From NCBI RefSeq assembly GCF_033118175.1, contig NC_083699.1:49077001-49141000 (forward strand): DNA of 64,000 nucleotides, given 5' to 3'. This DNA is from Dama dama (taxonomy: Eukaryota; Chordata; Mammalia; Artiodactyla; Cervidae). Shown piece by piece: positions 1 to 13,429 of the stretch; position 1 is the first letter of the stretch, and the number at the start of each line of letters is the position of its first letter. The position numbers were made by a program, and so were the translations under genes. The notes below the pieces were generated by a model that made no database searches, had not been told where the DNA came from, and saw only the letters and a program-made list of their open reading frames with translations.

Positions 1-1061
1 TCTTAGGAGATTAGTAATTGTGTGAAATTTACTCATACTGTTTCTAAGTTTTTCAGCATAGTCATGGCACTTCAGCAGGGAATCTGAGTATACTTTACAG
101 ACAGAGTGAACTTAAAAGTTTAAATGTCAAGACATTATGGCTTAAATAAATTAGTGTGTCCTATGAGGGGAAAAAAGAAACCACCTTTTAAAGAATGATA
201 TGCCATATAACCTTGATTTTCATTTTGCATTATATTGACTTTTTCTTTTTGAGAAAAGTAATAAAAATCTGATAGTCTAAGACTCCACTATTTAAAAGCC
301 TAATTACTTTAAAAAATATGCATACTTTCAAAACTTTTACCAAAATACATAACTGTTGAAGCATTCACTTCTATATGGAAGTATGCATATTGGTGTCAGT
401 TTCTTTGTACAGTTGTACCTAGATATTTTTTATGATTTTTTCATGTGCAAGTATCAAGGTTTTGAAGTTTTAGTAAGAAGATCCTCTGTAGATTACATTC
501 CCAAGAACATAATGCTTATACAAAATGTATATTCCACGTTTTAAAGCTTAATTGTATTTTACTTTACATATACACTTCAGTTAACATAGAGCACTTAGAA
601 TCTATTTGGTATTTTTGATTTCTCAAAGTAAAAAAAAATTTTAGATTTTTAGGTTTGATATGGTTGTGTCATAATCATCTCATAATTGAAAATTTTAATT
701 TTTGGCAATAAAAGGAAATTGGGTATCTTTGGAACTGTAAAATCTGGTTTAATCCTTCTCTTTCTAGAATCTTGATAGATTGGATAATTAAACAGTATCC
801 AGAGAAACTAAAGAAATGGGCATTTTAATTGCTTATTTTATCTTGAGTTACTTTTTAATGAACACTGCTCATTACAATTTTACAAGCCAAAAGTGTTTAC
901 TAATTCTAGTAACTACAGTTTCTTTTTCAGCTAGATGAGTGATCGGAAACCTTTTGTTGCATTTCAAAATCTAAATAAACTACAGACTTTATCCTTATAC
1001 CACGAATGTTTTTTTTAATATTTTGTCTTCATACAGCATGGTACAATAAATAGTGCTTTTA

Positions 1062-1070
1062 TATATATAC

Positions 1071-1106
<36 letters not shown>
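1062..1106. repeat. (TA)n microsatellite
   Basis: A run of alternating T and A covers this stretch with one small interruption near 1070. It lies inside the putative ZNF148 3' UTR and is likely length-polymorphic. Confidence 0.9.
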
Positions 1107-1107
<1 letters not shown>

Positions 1108-2813
1108 TTTTCTAAAGAATGATGGTTTGAGTTACACATTGGACAGTTCTAATTTTTGGAAAATAACAGTTATACTAATTTTATTATCCTCTTTAATTTG
1201 TTCCAACTTTTTGGTTTTTTATTTTAAATTTCCACCATCTTTGTCACAGTGCACACATACTGATAGAGCATCAGTAATCTAAAATTAATAACCCCTTGAA
1301 GATGCAACTTTATTATTAATTTCCATTTTAGCTTTTATATTGGCCTTATAGATCTTCAGTCTTTGTTTCAGTATAGAATGTTCTACATTTTAAATTATTT
1401 TTTCTTTTATTTAATGTTATCCCAAGACTGTTCTCATAAAGAAAGGGAACAAAGAAATATCTAACCTTAACATCTTTTACATTTATTTTGAATATATGGT
1501 ATTTTATGATAAGGAATATAAATTATGTTTAATGTGGTTTCCTCTATACTTTGGTTATTAAACTTTGCTTGAAACTTTCCCATTTGACAGCTTTCTTTGC
1601 TGCCAAATTTTTCAAGAATTTTAGACTTCTTTGAAGTATATATTTAAGTTTTGCCATTATTGACTCTTAAGAATGGTGTGTCTTGCGTTGCACATCACAA
1701 CCTCAAGAAGTCATCATTCAGGCGAGATGTTAACAATGAAACTGTGTTCTCTGTAGGAATAGGCATTTGTGCTTTTCTCATACTACTTATTGGGTGATAG
1801 TAGGCATTGATGTCCTGAGTTGTTTTTGTTTTGAGCCTGAATTTCTGTTCTGTTGAGAACTTGGTACAGAATAAAGTGGGGTTTTTGGTTTGTGTTAACA
1901 TCACCAGCACAGTTTTTAGAATGTGGCTCTACTGCTGAGCAGTAAGCCTTTGAAAGTGGCAGTCAATGCAAGTAGAAAGAAGTTCAGGTGTTGCATTTCT
2001 GTGTTCGCCTCATTTCTTTACATCTACATAATGGCAGACTTTTCTACCACATTAGAAGCATATTTTGAGGTAAATGATACTTTGGCATAATTTACTGACT
2101 TACCACTTAAAGTATAGTCATTACTCTCTTTACTGTGAAATTTTACATGCCTACCAGAGTTACCGTGTATTAATATTATCATCATATGATAAACATCTCA
2201 ACAGTTGGGTTTCCCCATTTTGCTTCAGAAAGTTACCTAATTTCTATCTGGGCATTAATAGAGAAAGCAAGTAGCCTTTTGTGCTGCTTTAAATCAGAAT
2301 ATTGAGGATATCCTTTTGCAATTTGGGTTTTGTTTTGTTTTTTCATTTCTTTTGGTGAGCAAATTGTTCTATGAAAACATGCTCTTACATCCTTAAAACT
2401 TGGCGAAATGTGAGCAAGGTGTGCTTTCTTAGGGCCCGTTCTCACATTTGAAGATTGGAAACACATCACATTAGATGAAGTAATATCTCTTGAACATCTT
2501 CTAAAAGCGTGTTTGTTTTTTAACTTACTGTACACATATTTCATTTAGTTCAGAATATTTGAAGTGGCTCTTAAATTTTTTGGATCTGCTTGCAGATTTT
2601 CTAGTTGATACCGCAGAAATCCATCCTCTTAGCTCTGGCTGAGTGAGGACTGCCAGTGGTCGGGTAATTTTCTCGTTCTGAGAGGCAAAAGAGGCCTTGT
2701 GCTCAGGGTAGGCTTTCATTTCCACAGGCCAGAGAAGCTTGCAAAGTGCCAGCTAGGTTAGATCTTTTGCCACTTCTTTCATTTTATTAATTTGGGTTTT
2801 TAAAGGGCTGTTT

Positions 2814-2832
2814 AAAAAAAAAAAAAAAAAAG
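2814..2832. repeat. Poly(A) tract
   Basis: A run of 19 consecutive A bases inside the putative 3' UTR. No retroelement body is recognisable next to it, so it appears to be a simple homopolymer and not a SINE tail. Confidence 0.8.
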
Positions 2833-3205
2833 CCGGGAAACTTAAAAGTAGGCATTACTGTAAAACTACATTTCTTAGACTTAGAACATTTTAAACTAGA
2901 ACTCGTTTTTTCACAGTATATTTACTTGAAGCACTATTATAATCGATGAGAAACTTTTTGACTCTGCAATTTAATTTAAACTTTTTCCGTTTCAAATTGC
3001 TTTATTTCAGGGAAATAATTTTCCAGTTGTTTTTGCTATGTTCTGCAAATAAAAAACGGATGTTTCCTCTTTCACTTAAACTTTAGTAGGAAACAAAACT
3101 ACAGCAGACAAACATTTCTTATTGTGTTTGTTGCTTTCTTTAATCCAATGGATAAAAAAGTAAAACCCTGTAAACATTATTTTATTTTTTTATGCAATAC
3201 CATGC

Positions 3206-3213
3206 TGTAAATA
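3206..3213 (+). promoter_or_regulatory. Pumilio-type motif TGTAAATA
   Basis: This 8-mer fits the known PUM1/2 binding consensus TGTANATA. A second identical copy lies at 3434-3441 and a variant TGTACATA at 4812-4819, all on the + strand of the putative 3' UTR. The function is inferred. Such 8-mers also occur by chance in AT-rich DNA. Confidence 0.35.
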
Positions 3214-3433
3214 TGGTTCATCAAATAAGGATGTACCTATGATTGAATCTTTAATTCTGCACAGTTAGAGTTTATATATAAACGTGTCTTGACAATCAAG
3301 GACTTTTATGTGAGTCTTCCTTTATGATGTTTTATTAATGTTATGCATTCCATTTGTTTTGAAGTGAGTACCAATGTGCTAATTTGTATTGTCTGAAAGT
3401 ATGTAATGTTTTTACAGCTTGTTTTTAAGAATC

Positions 3434-3441
3434 TGTAAATA
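3434..3441 (+). promoter_or_regulatory. Pumilio-type motif TGTAAATA (second copy)
   Basis: Exact match to TGTANATA, 228 bases downstream of the first copy, in the putative ZNF148 3' UTR. The function is inferred from the motif only. Confidence 0.35.
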
Positions 3442-4454
3442 TGTACAAACAAATCACAGTACTGCTTTATGTTAGAAGGCATATGATGTTGTACTGTATG
3501 TAAGCAATAATACATAGCAGTGCTAACTTTACAAGTAGCATCAGGAAAGTTCTAAAAACATTTCAGAGTTATTATCTTTATTTCATTTAATAATGATTAT
3601 CTTTAATCAGTTTTTATAAGCAAATTCCATTGTTCCTCCTTTTGGAACGTAACACTGTTTACACAGCATAATTGAAGTTGCAGGGGAGACAGGCTAAATC
3701 TGACTTCATCTGTACTCACTCTCACTAAGCATTGAATGGCCTTACCACTCTTCTGCACGATGGAGGAAGACTGCAGAACTCAGTGCCCATCACACTGAAG
3801 GAAGGGGGTGTGGGTTTTTTTTCCTGCTTCTGTACTGCTACCTAACTTTGTGGTTTGCTTTGGATTTTAATATTTGTTTCTGTTTTAGATTCAAGCCCAT
3901 AAGTTTTGAGGTGACTTCAGCTCCATTGTGAAATAGTTCTCTTCATATTTCATAGCTACATTTCAACAATTCTAAACTTTCTACTTTGATTTTTAGATAC
4001 TTGTTTTTCAACCTTGGTTTCTCAGCTGATCAGATGAATTTATTCAACTTAATACAAAGAAAGACAAACCTATTGTAGTTTGAATTGAGTAGATATTATA
4101 CTGTACAGAACAGCTAACTATTTGAACACACACACATCACTGCTTTAGAAATAAACTCGCCAATTTATAAATGTATATGACCTACATTTTATAGGAAAAT
4201 GTTTTTAAATGCTAGTCATTTATATAATGTGCTTTGAAGGATTTGCTAGTCCACTTCTGTCACTTTTTAGTACACTGGTATCTTTTATATGTAATGTATG
4301 CTTTTTATTATTGTAGCAAAGCATTTCAGTAGAAAGAATTTTGCAACAATATGGGGGAAATTTTTCATTGTTGGATTTGAATTATACTGGATTTTATCTG
4401 TGTAGTCTTACTTGTCTTTATTTTAATGCTGTCTGGAAGGGAACTTGGTATCCA

Positions 4455-4460
4455 AATAAA
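4455..4460 (+). terminator. Candidate poly(A) signal AATAAA
   Basis: AATAAA is followed about 35-45 bases later by a TG-rich stretch (around 4491-4503), a plausible downstream element. It could be an internal, alternative cleavage site of the upstream gene. Confidence 0.4.
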
Positions 4461-5321
4461 GCAGGTAACCTCATTTTACTTCAAGGGCATACTGTGTAGT
4501 GCTGAATTTAATCTGGAAATCTGATGACTTTGAAAAGAAAAACAAGTTTATAAAAATTGTACAGAAGAAATTAAATGTGTAATGGAAATCCTGATGGTGG
4601 AGCACGTTGAATTTTCTGATATATAGTGTTATTTTCCTGGGATCCCCTATGCCTTCTTTGTATTTCAACTAATAAAGGAAAAACCTTATCATTGAAACTG
4701 GTAGGATAATAGGATATTCTGATTATACAGTATTACTTTTCCTATCCCATTTTCTGACCCTTTCTCAATCACTGTAAATTTTATTTTCTATTTCCTCTTG
4801 ATAATTAAACATGTACATAATATAGACACTGTTGTATAGAACTGAATGAATTTTGAGTTGCTGTGCTTAAGTGGTTAAACAAGAATATGGATACTGAGAA
4901 TTTATAAAATGCCAGAACAAATTTATTGGAGGAAGGGGGGGCATCATATATGTCCTGGAAGGTAATAGTTGATGTTTCTTCAGCCCCCTGGGAAATCATT
5001 GTGAAAGAACTACAAACTCAGTATCTGACACCAGTGGGTCTTTCTTTCCCCCCTCCAAACATATGAGCACTAAATTTCAAAGTCTACTCAGGTGAAAATT
5101 GCTTTGCAATGAAACTTATCCCATTGAAATTTTCACTGTTAAATGATGTTTGTGATATTTTTAAATACAAACTTTTACATCAGTGGTCAGCAGCTTGGCA
5201 ATTGAAATTCGGTAAGTCAATATATTTTAAAATACATTTTACCCTCCAAAAAGAATTGTTTTTAAACAATTGGGAGGATTTTTTGTTGTTGTTTAAATGC
5301 TTTTTTTATTGTCATTGTAAA

Positions 5322-5361
5322 AATAAAATTTTGCTTGACCCCATATTATGCCATGAATAAA
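5322..5361 (+). terminator. Tandem poly(A) signals, likely end of the upstream gene
   Basis: Two AATAAA hexamers, at 5322-5327 and 5356-5361, lie 34 bases apart, with a T-rich run just upstream and a T/G-containing segment downstream. They are the last closely spaced pair before the sequence loses its 3' UTR character. Assigning them as the distal ZNF148 end is an inference. Confidence 0.4.
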
Positions 5362-7999
5362 TTGCTGAGCCTTCATAATATAGTGAAAGCTTGTTTCATG
5401 CATAATCATGGGACAGAGAAATGTTCTTTAAACTGACCTATTCATTAAGAGGTTTAATGAGTTTCAAAGCTTCTTGACATTATTGTCATGTAGTAAACCT
5501 TGCCATTTGGCGTTTATAATACCATTTTATGTATTGTGATACTAAAGGAATTTGTTTTTGTTTTATTTTTAATTGAATTATTAGACTAATTTATATTTGC
5601 AAATTCTGCATTTAAAATGTGGACACTGGCTGTTTGAAAAATAAAATACAGAATACAGTTTTATGAATAATTTCCTAGCTGAATTTTTCACAATATTCTG
5701 AACCAAGTAACCTACTGATAAATATTTTAAAACTGGTAAGGTTAATATTAAAAAGAGGAAAAGAATGTCTGTACAGAGCGAACAGTTTGTTACACAAGTC
5801 GGGTAACAAGTAACAGGGCCCTTCCTGTAGTTTGTGTAGAATGTCATTAGGCGGTTCTGAAACACAGGAGTCGGGTGTTCACATTAGTCACCGGTATTTT
5901 AGACTTGAAATAAGTTTAACATAGAGCTAAGAATAAGAGTGTAAGAATGTATGATTTTTTATTTATAGATAAGATTGAATTATCATCATACATGGCTTGC
6001 CCCCCGCCTCCCCCGTTTGTGGAAATTTGTTTTCATCCATTTATCTCCTTGCCAGTACTCCCTCCCTGTTTTTTGACCAGTGGGACACATTGTAAGAAAG
6101 CTGTCTGAAGCTGTCTGAAAGCTGGAGTGCAGTCTGGGTCCTTGGGACAAATAGAAACGAACTGGCTTTTGCAAAGATTAATCCTAAGATCATAATGAGT
6201 TTATTAGCATGGTGCTTTAACCAGTTATACATCATAATACCACCGATAATCTACTAAAGCTTGCTTTGATCACACTTTTTCTTGAATGATGAGCTATGGA
6301 AGGGAGAGGGCCAGTGAGATACATGCCAACTATTCATGGTCGTTCTCCCACCTTCTGAAGACTGCAGGAAAAATTGAAGTCACTTGACTTAATGTATGTT
6401 TGATATCTAATCTTGAAAATTTATCAGGCACAAAGGAGTATGAAGATTTTGATGATTGCATGTTTGGATAGACGTTAAAAATTCTTTTCAGAGTGCTGGC
6501 AATTTTCCCCCAACTTTGATGAAACTAGTATGATATTGGAATAATTATTTTCATTTGATGGATAAAGAATCAGTGGAGCAGAAGTTTTAAGTGAACTAAA
6601 GGTAAATTTAGAGTCTCATTATTTTAGTTCTTTAGTCATTTTTAAATGTCCTTAAAAGGACATTTCTAGTAAAAAACATTTTACAAACACACTCATGCAG
6701 ATGTATAGCCCTGTGAATAAGAGCTGGAATGTGAAATGTGATACTGTAAATGACATTTTCAAAGGGGTTTTTCCAAATTACTGGAAAAACTCAAGTTTAG
6801 AAATGGACTTGAATTGTGAAATAGAGAACATTTGAGCCTTTGCATATTTATCCATATGAACCTTTAAAGTTGTTGCTTTCTTAATTTTTTCTAGCTTATA
6901 CCATTCTTAATAAGATTCTAAAGCTATGATGCCTGTGTCAAGGTGATGAAAGGGGCCAAACAATGTATATTATCTGTGATAGTAACTATTTTGTTGGTTT
7001 GAATTCTTGTGAGGGTATAGTATTCAGCATTGATCACCTACTTAGTAACAGGAGTTGTGCTAGATGGAAATAGGTGGTTGAAGCTACTAGTATCTTTATA
7101 TGAACACCTGAAAGGTGTCAACTACAGGATGGTATCAATTTCAGGATGCGGGGTTGTACTTTAGATTATTAAAGCAAATATTCAGTGTTAGGATATGTCA
7201 TTTCTCAACAAATGAGTAAGTAGTAGTCTTATTTTAGGATAGTTTTCTGGAGAGTTTTAGTAGATTCCAGAAGATAGAAATATACAGATAAATACAGTGG
7301 AAATAAGAAACCATTGTTAAAAATCATCCCCTAATTAAAATATCAAGTAGGATTGAATAGGATTATGGATAGGATTCAAACCTGGGCTGTGGAAATGAGA
7401 CAGTAGGCTTTATTCAGAGGGAACTGACCTATTTCAAAAAAGGATTAAGTACTCAGAAATAACACCTGACTGGCCATTACTCCCAGACTATTATTATTAT
7501 ACTCTTCATGTCAGATAACTTCCACTAGCCCCTGATCATCTGATATCTTTTCCTTAGCCATTTCCTTCAATGTGTTTGGGTCACTGTAAAATGTATCTTT
7601 AAACCTCCAATATGGTAGTTTTCCTTTGTTTTCTTTGTGGGAACTGCAGCACTATCATGTAACTTTTTTCCATGGCAGTAATGAAGGTTAAGACTGATTG
7701 CTGGAGTACAAAAGTAAATGTTAGGAAGAGGACACAACTGAATAAATGTGTTCAGAACACCTCAGGACTCCACAGGAGACTTTGGCTGAGAGTTGTCTGA
7801 GCAGCTTGTGGAGCTGGCCCTCAGGATCTGGGGGCAGGTGATGGCATGCCAGGACAGCATAACCGGTGCTGCTTGGGACAGCTTTAAGTAAGCTGTGTGT
7901 GACTTTGCCGATGATAATTGTGAGAGAGCAGGAGTACAGTTTGGTACTCTTCAGATAAGGAGCAGTGAAATAAACAAGGAATTTAGACCTTCCAAATTC

Positions 8000-8165
8000 T
8001 GGCTCCACCTGGATCTACCTGTGTAACACTGTCCAAATTGCTTACCTTTCCTGAGTCTGTTTTCTTCATCTGTAAGACAGGCGTAATAATCCCTGTAAGA
8101 GTTTCTGTGACAAGTCATTTGAGATAATTTGTAAACTATAAAAGCACAAATAGATACTCCCTAGT
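8000..8165 (+). repeat. MIR SINE, sense
   Basis: The order 'acctgtgtaac...ttgcttacctttcctgagtc' (degenerate), then a 'cttcatctgtaa' motif and an AT-rich tail, matches the core-SINE MIR. It is diverged and old. Confidence 0.7.
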
Positions 8166-10069
8166 TTAGATTTTAGAACACAAAGGAAAGATGGAACAGA
8201 GTTGGACAGATGTTGCAAGCTTAATTTTGTGTAAAGCAGCACATGGAATAAATTCCTGACTTGCTGACTGTGTCTTTCAAAAGATTAAAGTAGCTATGAA
8301 AGGATCTACCTGTCTGGATTTAATTGACCAGCAAAGAATAACTACTTAGTGAGGTGGAAGTGACAAAAATTTTGTGAAGTTATGATTTCATTATCTGAGA
8401 CCCTGGAAAGGATGGAACATTTGTGTTACTGTGAGTGAAAACAAAGTCAGTAGACTTTCAGGGAAAAGAAATCCTTCTACAAAAGCAAAAATATATTGAA
8501 CTTTTGAATCCTAAGCTCTTGGTTAATAATGTGCAGGGACCTGGCTGCCCCTGAGGCCAAATCAAGAGTCATGGACAGGAAGATTGGAGGAGCACAGCCA
8601 GCCTCACCAGTTGGGAGGGAGTGATGTGTGTCTGGATGCGGGAGGCCTGCCCAGTCACCTTTTTGTTTTTCTTTCACCATTTCTGTTTATCTCCTTTATT
8701 TTCTTCCTCCTAAATGGCTGTGTGTATAGGCCATAACAGGTATATATCAGTCAGAAACAGCTAGACGGTGTGCAATGCCTGGCTTTTCATACAAGTTAGA
8801 TTTATTTATCATACATGTTTTTTAGTATTACTATTTCCAGAGAATTCAAAACTAATTGTTCTTCAGGAAAAGACTCTGGATGCCTAGGTTAGTTTGTAGG
8901 CTCCTTGAAGGCATTTTGTTCACAGAATATAGATCCATGCCTCACACATAAGCAGATACCAGTGAGTGAATGAACAATGTTATGGGATAAAAGAGGCAGC
9001 AGTGAAGGTACTAGAAGTGGTGGTGGACATTTGATGGCATTAAGATGATGCTATGGTCAGGAAGCCTGGAAATGCCAGATTCTGCATTCAACCACAAACT
9101 TACAACAAGATCCCCAAAAGAAATCCACACAAGGACCAATGGCTAGTAGGATACAAGCTATCTTAAGTGCTGGACTTGTTTCCCATACCCTCATGCAGAA
9201 ATGGGCCAGACAGTGTCACCAGGACCACAGGCCCCTAGAGCGTTTCCTTCCCCTTGGCGCCTTACGAGAGATATGAGAGCATCTCAATATGTGAGAAGAG
9301 TGAGGAACAGTACAGCCAGGACTTGATCAGTGAACAAGTAGGCCCCAGCCCTTTCTTTACCCGAGTTGCATAGGAACAAAGAACCATGTCTACATGTGTG
9401 ACCAGTTAATGGAAAATGACCTTACTCACTGCTGGGTGTGGCCTAGTAAATGTTCTATGATCTGATCAGTCAGATTAGCAACTCATGGAGGCAGGGCTTG
9501 TGAATAGTTCTCAAATCCTTTTGAACCCCACCTCTCTCACTACCACAGCCCAAGCTAACCTCAGTTCTTGCCCAGACTCCTGCAAGTTTCTGCCTAAGGA
9601 GTCTTGATAGCCTCCAGTATTTTCTCCAGATGTTCACGTCACATCCACCCTCCCCTCTGTATCACCCCCAGTTTTGGACCACCCTGTACTGTTCTCTTCT
9701 ATCATAGGAAAGAACTGGCATTGGCTGTTTGTAATGATTTGCTTATTAGTGTGGGAATTTGATTTTCTGCCTGTCAGGAGCCATCTTGCTCCCCATTGTG
9801 TATCTGCATTGGGCACAGTGGTGATCAACAGATGTCTAGAGAATATGGTTGAAAGAGGGCATTCAGGCACTATGAGTTACACCTGAGGATGCAAAGAGAG
9901 CTCGCAGGTGGCGTAAAAGCACTGCCAGAGAGTGAGGCTCTATGGATAGTAGCTGTGGGACCAGAAAACTGGTCATGTGAATTTCAAAATGGGAGGAAAG
10001 AGAGCAGATTTTGAAAACAACAGATAGCTGAGTTGGATTTCAATCTCCAGCAACTTCTAGAATGTTCAT

Positions 10070-10216
10070 AAAAACTCTGTCAGATAGGCTGTACAGGTCT
10101 TATCATTAACTCTGTTAAAAATGAGGACGCTGAGGCTCAGACACATTAAAGACTTGGGACGAAGTTACACAGTGGAAAGGAAGATCTGGGACTCAAATTC
10201 AGACCTAGTTTTTGTC
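10070..10216 (-). repeat. MIR SINE, antisense
   Basis: The order 'aaaatgaggacgctgaggct', then 'acttgggacgaagttacaca' and 'actcaaattcagacct' is the reverse-strand MIR signature (gaggaaactgaggc / cacacagc / gattcgaacc). Confidence 0.75.
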
Positions 10217-11189
10217 ATCTAGACTGTTGAAGGTCTGTGATGGGTCTTATACTTGAACAAAGGCTGAGTGCTAATTGCACTGTTGTCACATTTCAGTGAG
10301 ACTGCCACCATCATCCATGAAATAAACTGGACCCTGTTCATTAGGCTTCTCTGCGCATCCCATGTTTTCTCTCAGTCCCAACCAGGTCCTGGCTCACGTC
10401 AGATGCCAGATGGCTGAGGGAGAATGCCTTTCTCTTGACTGAGGGCAAACCCCCAGAGTCAACAAATAGCTTAGATCCTGGAGGAGAAACCTGCTCGACA
10501 GGAGCTGGGGACACCTGACATCAGGACAGTGGCGGCCCCTCCCTGTCCGCTCAACCCAGCCCGGGAAGTCAGAGGATTAGTCTTGTGGAGTCCTGTTCCC
10601 CTCTGGGAACATAGAGCACTCAGGCTGTGTGAGGTGCTGGTACTTGTCAGGTTTGCATCTCTTCACTCACCCCCTTCTAACTCCTAGTCACATATGATGG
10701 CTCTTCTAACAGACTTTTTTGTATCTGGGGCACTTGGAAAAGCACTTTAAAATCCAGGAAGAAGGAAAACCCTTTTCCTGCCTCATCTCTTCACCTGGAT
10801 TAGAGAAGCTGTGTATAGGAGAGGGTCTGGTATTGGAACCAAACCAAATTTAGGTTCAAATTCTGACTCTCCCCTCAGAGTCAGCAAACAAAAGTTTGCT
10901 GAGTGTGTGCAGAATATGACTTTATTTTAGACAGGTATGATGTTGCAGGAGGTGCATAATGTCCAACTAAAAAGAAAAAATATACATATTTTATATTTTT
11001 ATATTTACAAATATATTTGTTTTACTTGTGTTCTCTGCACTCAGATATATTTCACGCTTTCCCCTTGTCCTTGAAGATTATAACTGGAATAAGACTATTG
11101 TGGACAGGATGTATGCTCTCTCTGATATTTTAGAGAAGGGAAAAACAAAACAAAAATCCCAAAATGACTGAGCTAGAAATTCCATTGTT

Positions 11190-11335
11190 AACAACTTGGC
11201 TGTCACTTAGAATCACCTGAGAAGTTTAAAGAAAATGCTGGTGCCAAGGCCCCACTCCAGACGTATTGTCTGACACTATACCCAGGTGATTACAAAACGC
11301 AGACCTGGGGGGGAGAGAACCACCAGACTAGCAGA
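11190..11335 (+). repeat. MER5A-like hAT (Charlie) element
   Basis: 'agaatcacctgagaagttta', 'aaggccccactccagac' and 'cccaggtgat' followed by 'agaaccac' match the MER5A non-autonomous DNA transposon in order. Diverged and partial. Confidence 0.65.
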
Positions 11336-11837
11336 TCCACTATTTGTGGCCCTTCTGATGCTGGTTCTAGGGCACAGGCTGTGAGATATGTTTTTGTAAT
11401 TATTATACATATTTACATTTTGATTTAATGTTTTCAACCTGTTTTCACATTTCTGTTTTGGTTGACTTTGTCAAAGCTCTGATCCCTCCCCAGGGTTCAG
11501 ACTTTCTCATAAATGAGATCATTTTTCAAGACATGGTCTCTTCTCCAGCCTTTACACAGAAGGCAATACCCAGCACTGACCACTGGAAAGGAACGAGATG
11601 AAGGATCTTCTGTCTGCAGCTGGCCAGGGCAAGACCCATAGAGTAACAACCTCCCTATTGTGGGCTTCAACTCTAGCTGGAGTGGTTCCCAAATAGAAAA
11701 AAAAAGGTGAGTTTAAGAACATTATTATTTTTAAATATAATGGTACTGCAACAAGAGTAAATTCAAACAATTTGAGATGAATAAAAATACTGTGAAAGGA
11801 AATGAAATATTTTTTTATCTTGGTTAGATGCATTATG

Positions 11838-12390
11838 TATTTGCTATCTGTTGCTGAGTAACAAATGACCCCAAAATTTAGTGGCTTAAAACAATAATAA
11901 TTCACTATCTATCATGGTTTCTGTGGTCAGGAATTCAGACAGAGCCCAGCAAGGGCAGCTTATCTTTACTCTGCAGCATCTGGGACCTCAGCTGGAATAA
12001 TCTAAGGCAGGGAACTTGAATCATCATCTGAAGGCTTGTTTCACTTACATGTCTGGCAATTGATGCTGGCTATTGGTAGGAACATGTGGCCTCCCCGTGT
12101 GGCCTGGGCTTCCTCACAACATGGTGGCTGAGTTCCAAGGATAAGTGCTCTGAGAGCAAGGAAGCCAGATGGACTCCCTACTGTCCTTATGACCTAACCT
12201 AGGAAGTCAAGCAGTGTCATTTCTTCCACTTCTATTGGTTGAGGCACTTACAAAGGTCCATTTGGCTCAAGGGGAGGGGACATAGATTCCCATCTCTTTT
12301 TGAAGGAATGTCAATGTCATATTGCAAGAAGAGCATATGGGATGGAATATGTTAATACAGTTATCTTTGGAAAATGCAATCTGCCCCACA
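11838..12390. repeat. Old 'gtggcttaaaacaa' repeat, copy 1 of 3 in the window (LTR-like)
   Basis: It starts 'ctatctgttgctgagtaaca' and 'gtggcttaaaacaataataa', then runs through 'catctgaaggcttg', 'tgacctaacctaggaagtca' and 'ctcaaggggaggggac'. The same ordered landmarks recur at about 36,990-37,503 and 54,222-54,730. I believe this is a mammalian LTR-type (MaLR/ERVL-like) repeat but cannot name the subfamily with certainty. Confidence 0.6.
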
Positions 12391-12399
12391 TTGTCTTTT

Positions 12400-12900
12400 A
12401 ATTTTCTTACTCATTTTTTCAGATTCCAAAAATAACATGTGCTCATTGTAAGAAAAAAAATTCAATAAAAATCCAAAATCTGTGCACCAAACTTAGATTT
12501 CCTCTCCCACTTTACTATCTCAACCCCCCTCTCTAGCGATAACCAGTTAACAAATGGATGTGTATTTTCCATACAAACTATACACATATATGCACTGCTT
12601 TAAAAAAACTGTATATGTTATTCTACAACTTGCTGTTTTTACTTGTTATGATGTGATGATCAAAGTTCTATATTAGTACATATAAAAACACCTAGTTCTT
12701 TCTAATGCTGGCTGTCATAGTATGGCTGTACCATAACTCATTTAATCAGTCTTCTTTTAGTGGTCAGTTAGGATGTTAAATTTTAAAAAACTATTACAAA
12801 GTAATGATGCAGTGAACATCTCTGTACTAGATATTGGGTAGTATCTTAAAAATGGAATTGTTCTGTTCAGAGGTTATGCAGGATATTATTTTTCAATACA
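12400..12900 (-). repeat. Old L1M-type LINE 3' fragment, antisense
   Basis: 'aacatgtgctcattgtaaga', a degenerate 'cgataaccagttaac', 'atggctgtaccataactcat' and 'aaaatggaattgttctg' follow the order of the antisense 3' end of old L1M elements. No coding frame survives. Confidence 0.55.
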
Positions 12901-13429
12901 GTAAGAGTATTAATATGTTTTTTTTACAGTTATATCATTGTTATAAATCTACATTAAGCAGGATACATTTTTTTTATTTGCAAATGGACAGGTTTCTCTA
13001 GCTTTAACATGAAGAAAAAGGACAAACATTTGTTCTTAGGTATAGAAGATGTTCATAAGTTTTAAGGGAAACTTTTCATTTGTTTAGAAAATGATGAGTG
13101 ACAGGAAGTAGGTGGTTATGAACAGAGGGGTGGATTTCCTTTTTTAATGTTTTCAGCTCAGGCTGATATGGAATTGAATGTGGATTCTTCAAAGTTCACA
13201 TTGACACTTTGAGAGAGGCTCATCAAGAAGGTGACAGCAAACAGGAAACCAGCTTGAGGCAAAAAGCCAGTGTCATATGTAAATAATAAAGTAAATAATA
13301 AAGATGGCACTACTCTCTGTACAGATGTCTGTACAAACATGAGATTCCAATAATATGCCCACCCAGCCATCCATTGCTCACAGGTGGCTAATCTGTAATT
13401 TATCCTGGGGTTCTTTCCTCTTACAGAGA

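Larger units (their letters stand above)
1..5380 (+). other. ZNF148: Probable 3' untranslated region of ZNF148 (partial; 5' end outside window)
   Basis: What is seen: about 5.4 kb of AT-rich sequence with no long reading frame and no recognisable SINE, LINE or LTR, and with several AATAAA hexamers on the + strand (near 706, 974, 1045, 3048, 4455, 4671, 5322 and 5356). This is typical of a long conserved 3' UTR. What is known: in mammals ZNF148, a Krüppel-type C2H2 zinc-finger transcription factor, lies just upstream of SLC12A8 on the same strand and has a multi-kilobase 3' UTR in its last exon. Inference: this is that UTR. No zinc-finger codons are in the window, so the identity rests on gene order and base composition. 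The true 3' end is undetermined; 5,380 is set by the last closely spaced pair of poly(A) signals. It could instead be intergenic DNA or another non-coding transcript. Confidence 0.55.
5381..11836. other. Intergenic region between the ZNF148 3' end and SLC12A8, proximal part
   Basis: I see no coding gene here. The only reading frames are short and lack recognisable domains. The region carries a few old mammalian repeats (MIR at about 8.0 and 10.1 kb, a MER5A-like piece at about 11.2 kb) and no ruminant-specific insertions. The 9.0-10.7 kb part is unique sequence with nothing I can name. If ZNF148 uses a more distal poly(A) site, the first part of this stretch could still be 3' UTR. Confidence 0.6.

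Noticed and set aside
11552..11905. 117-codon minus-strand frame
   Set aside because: It runs through unique sequence into the start of an old repeat, has low-complexity hydrophobic content and matches nothing I know.
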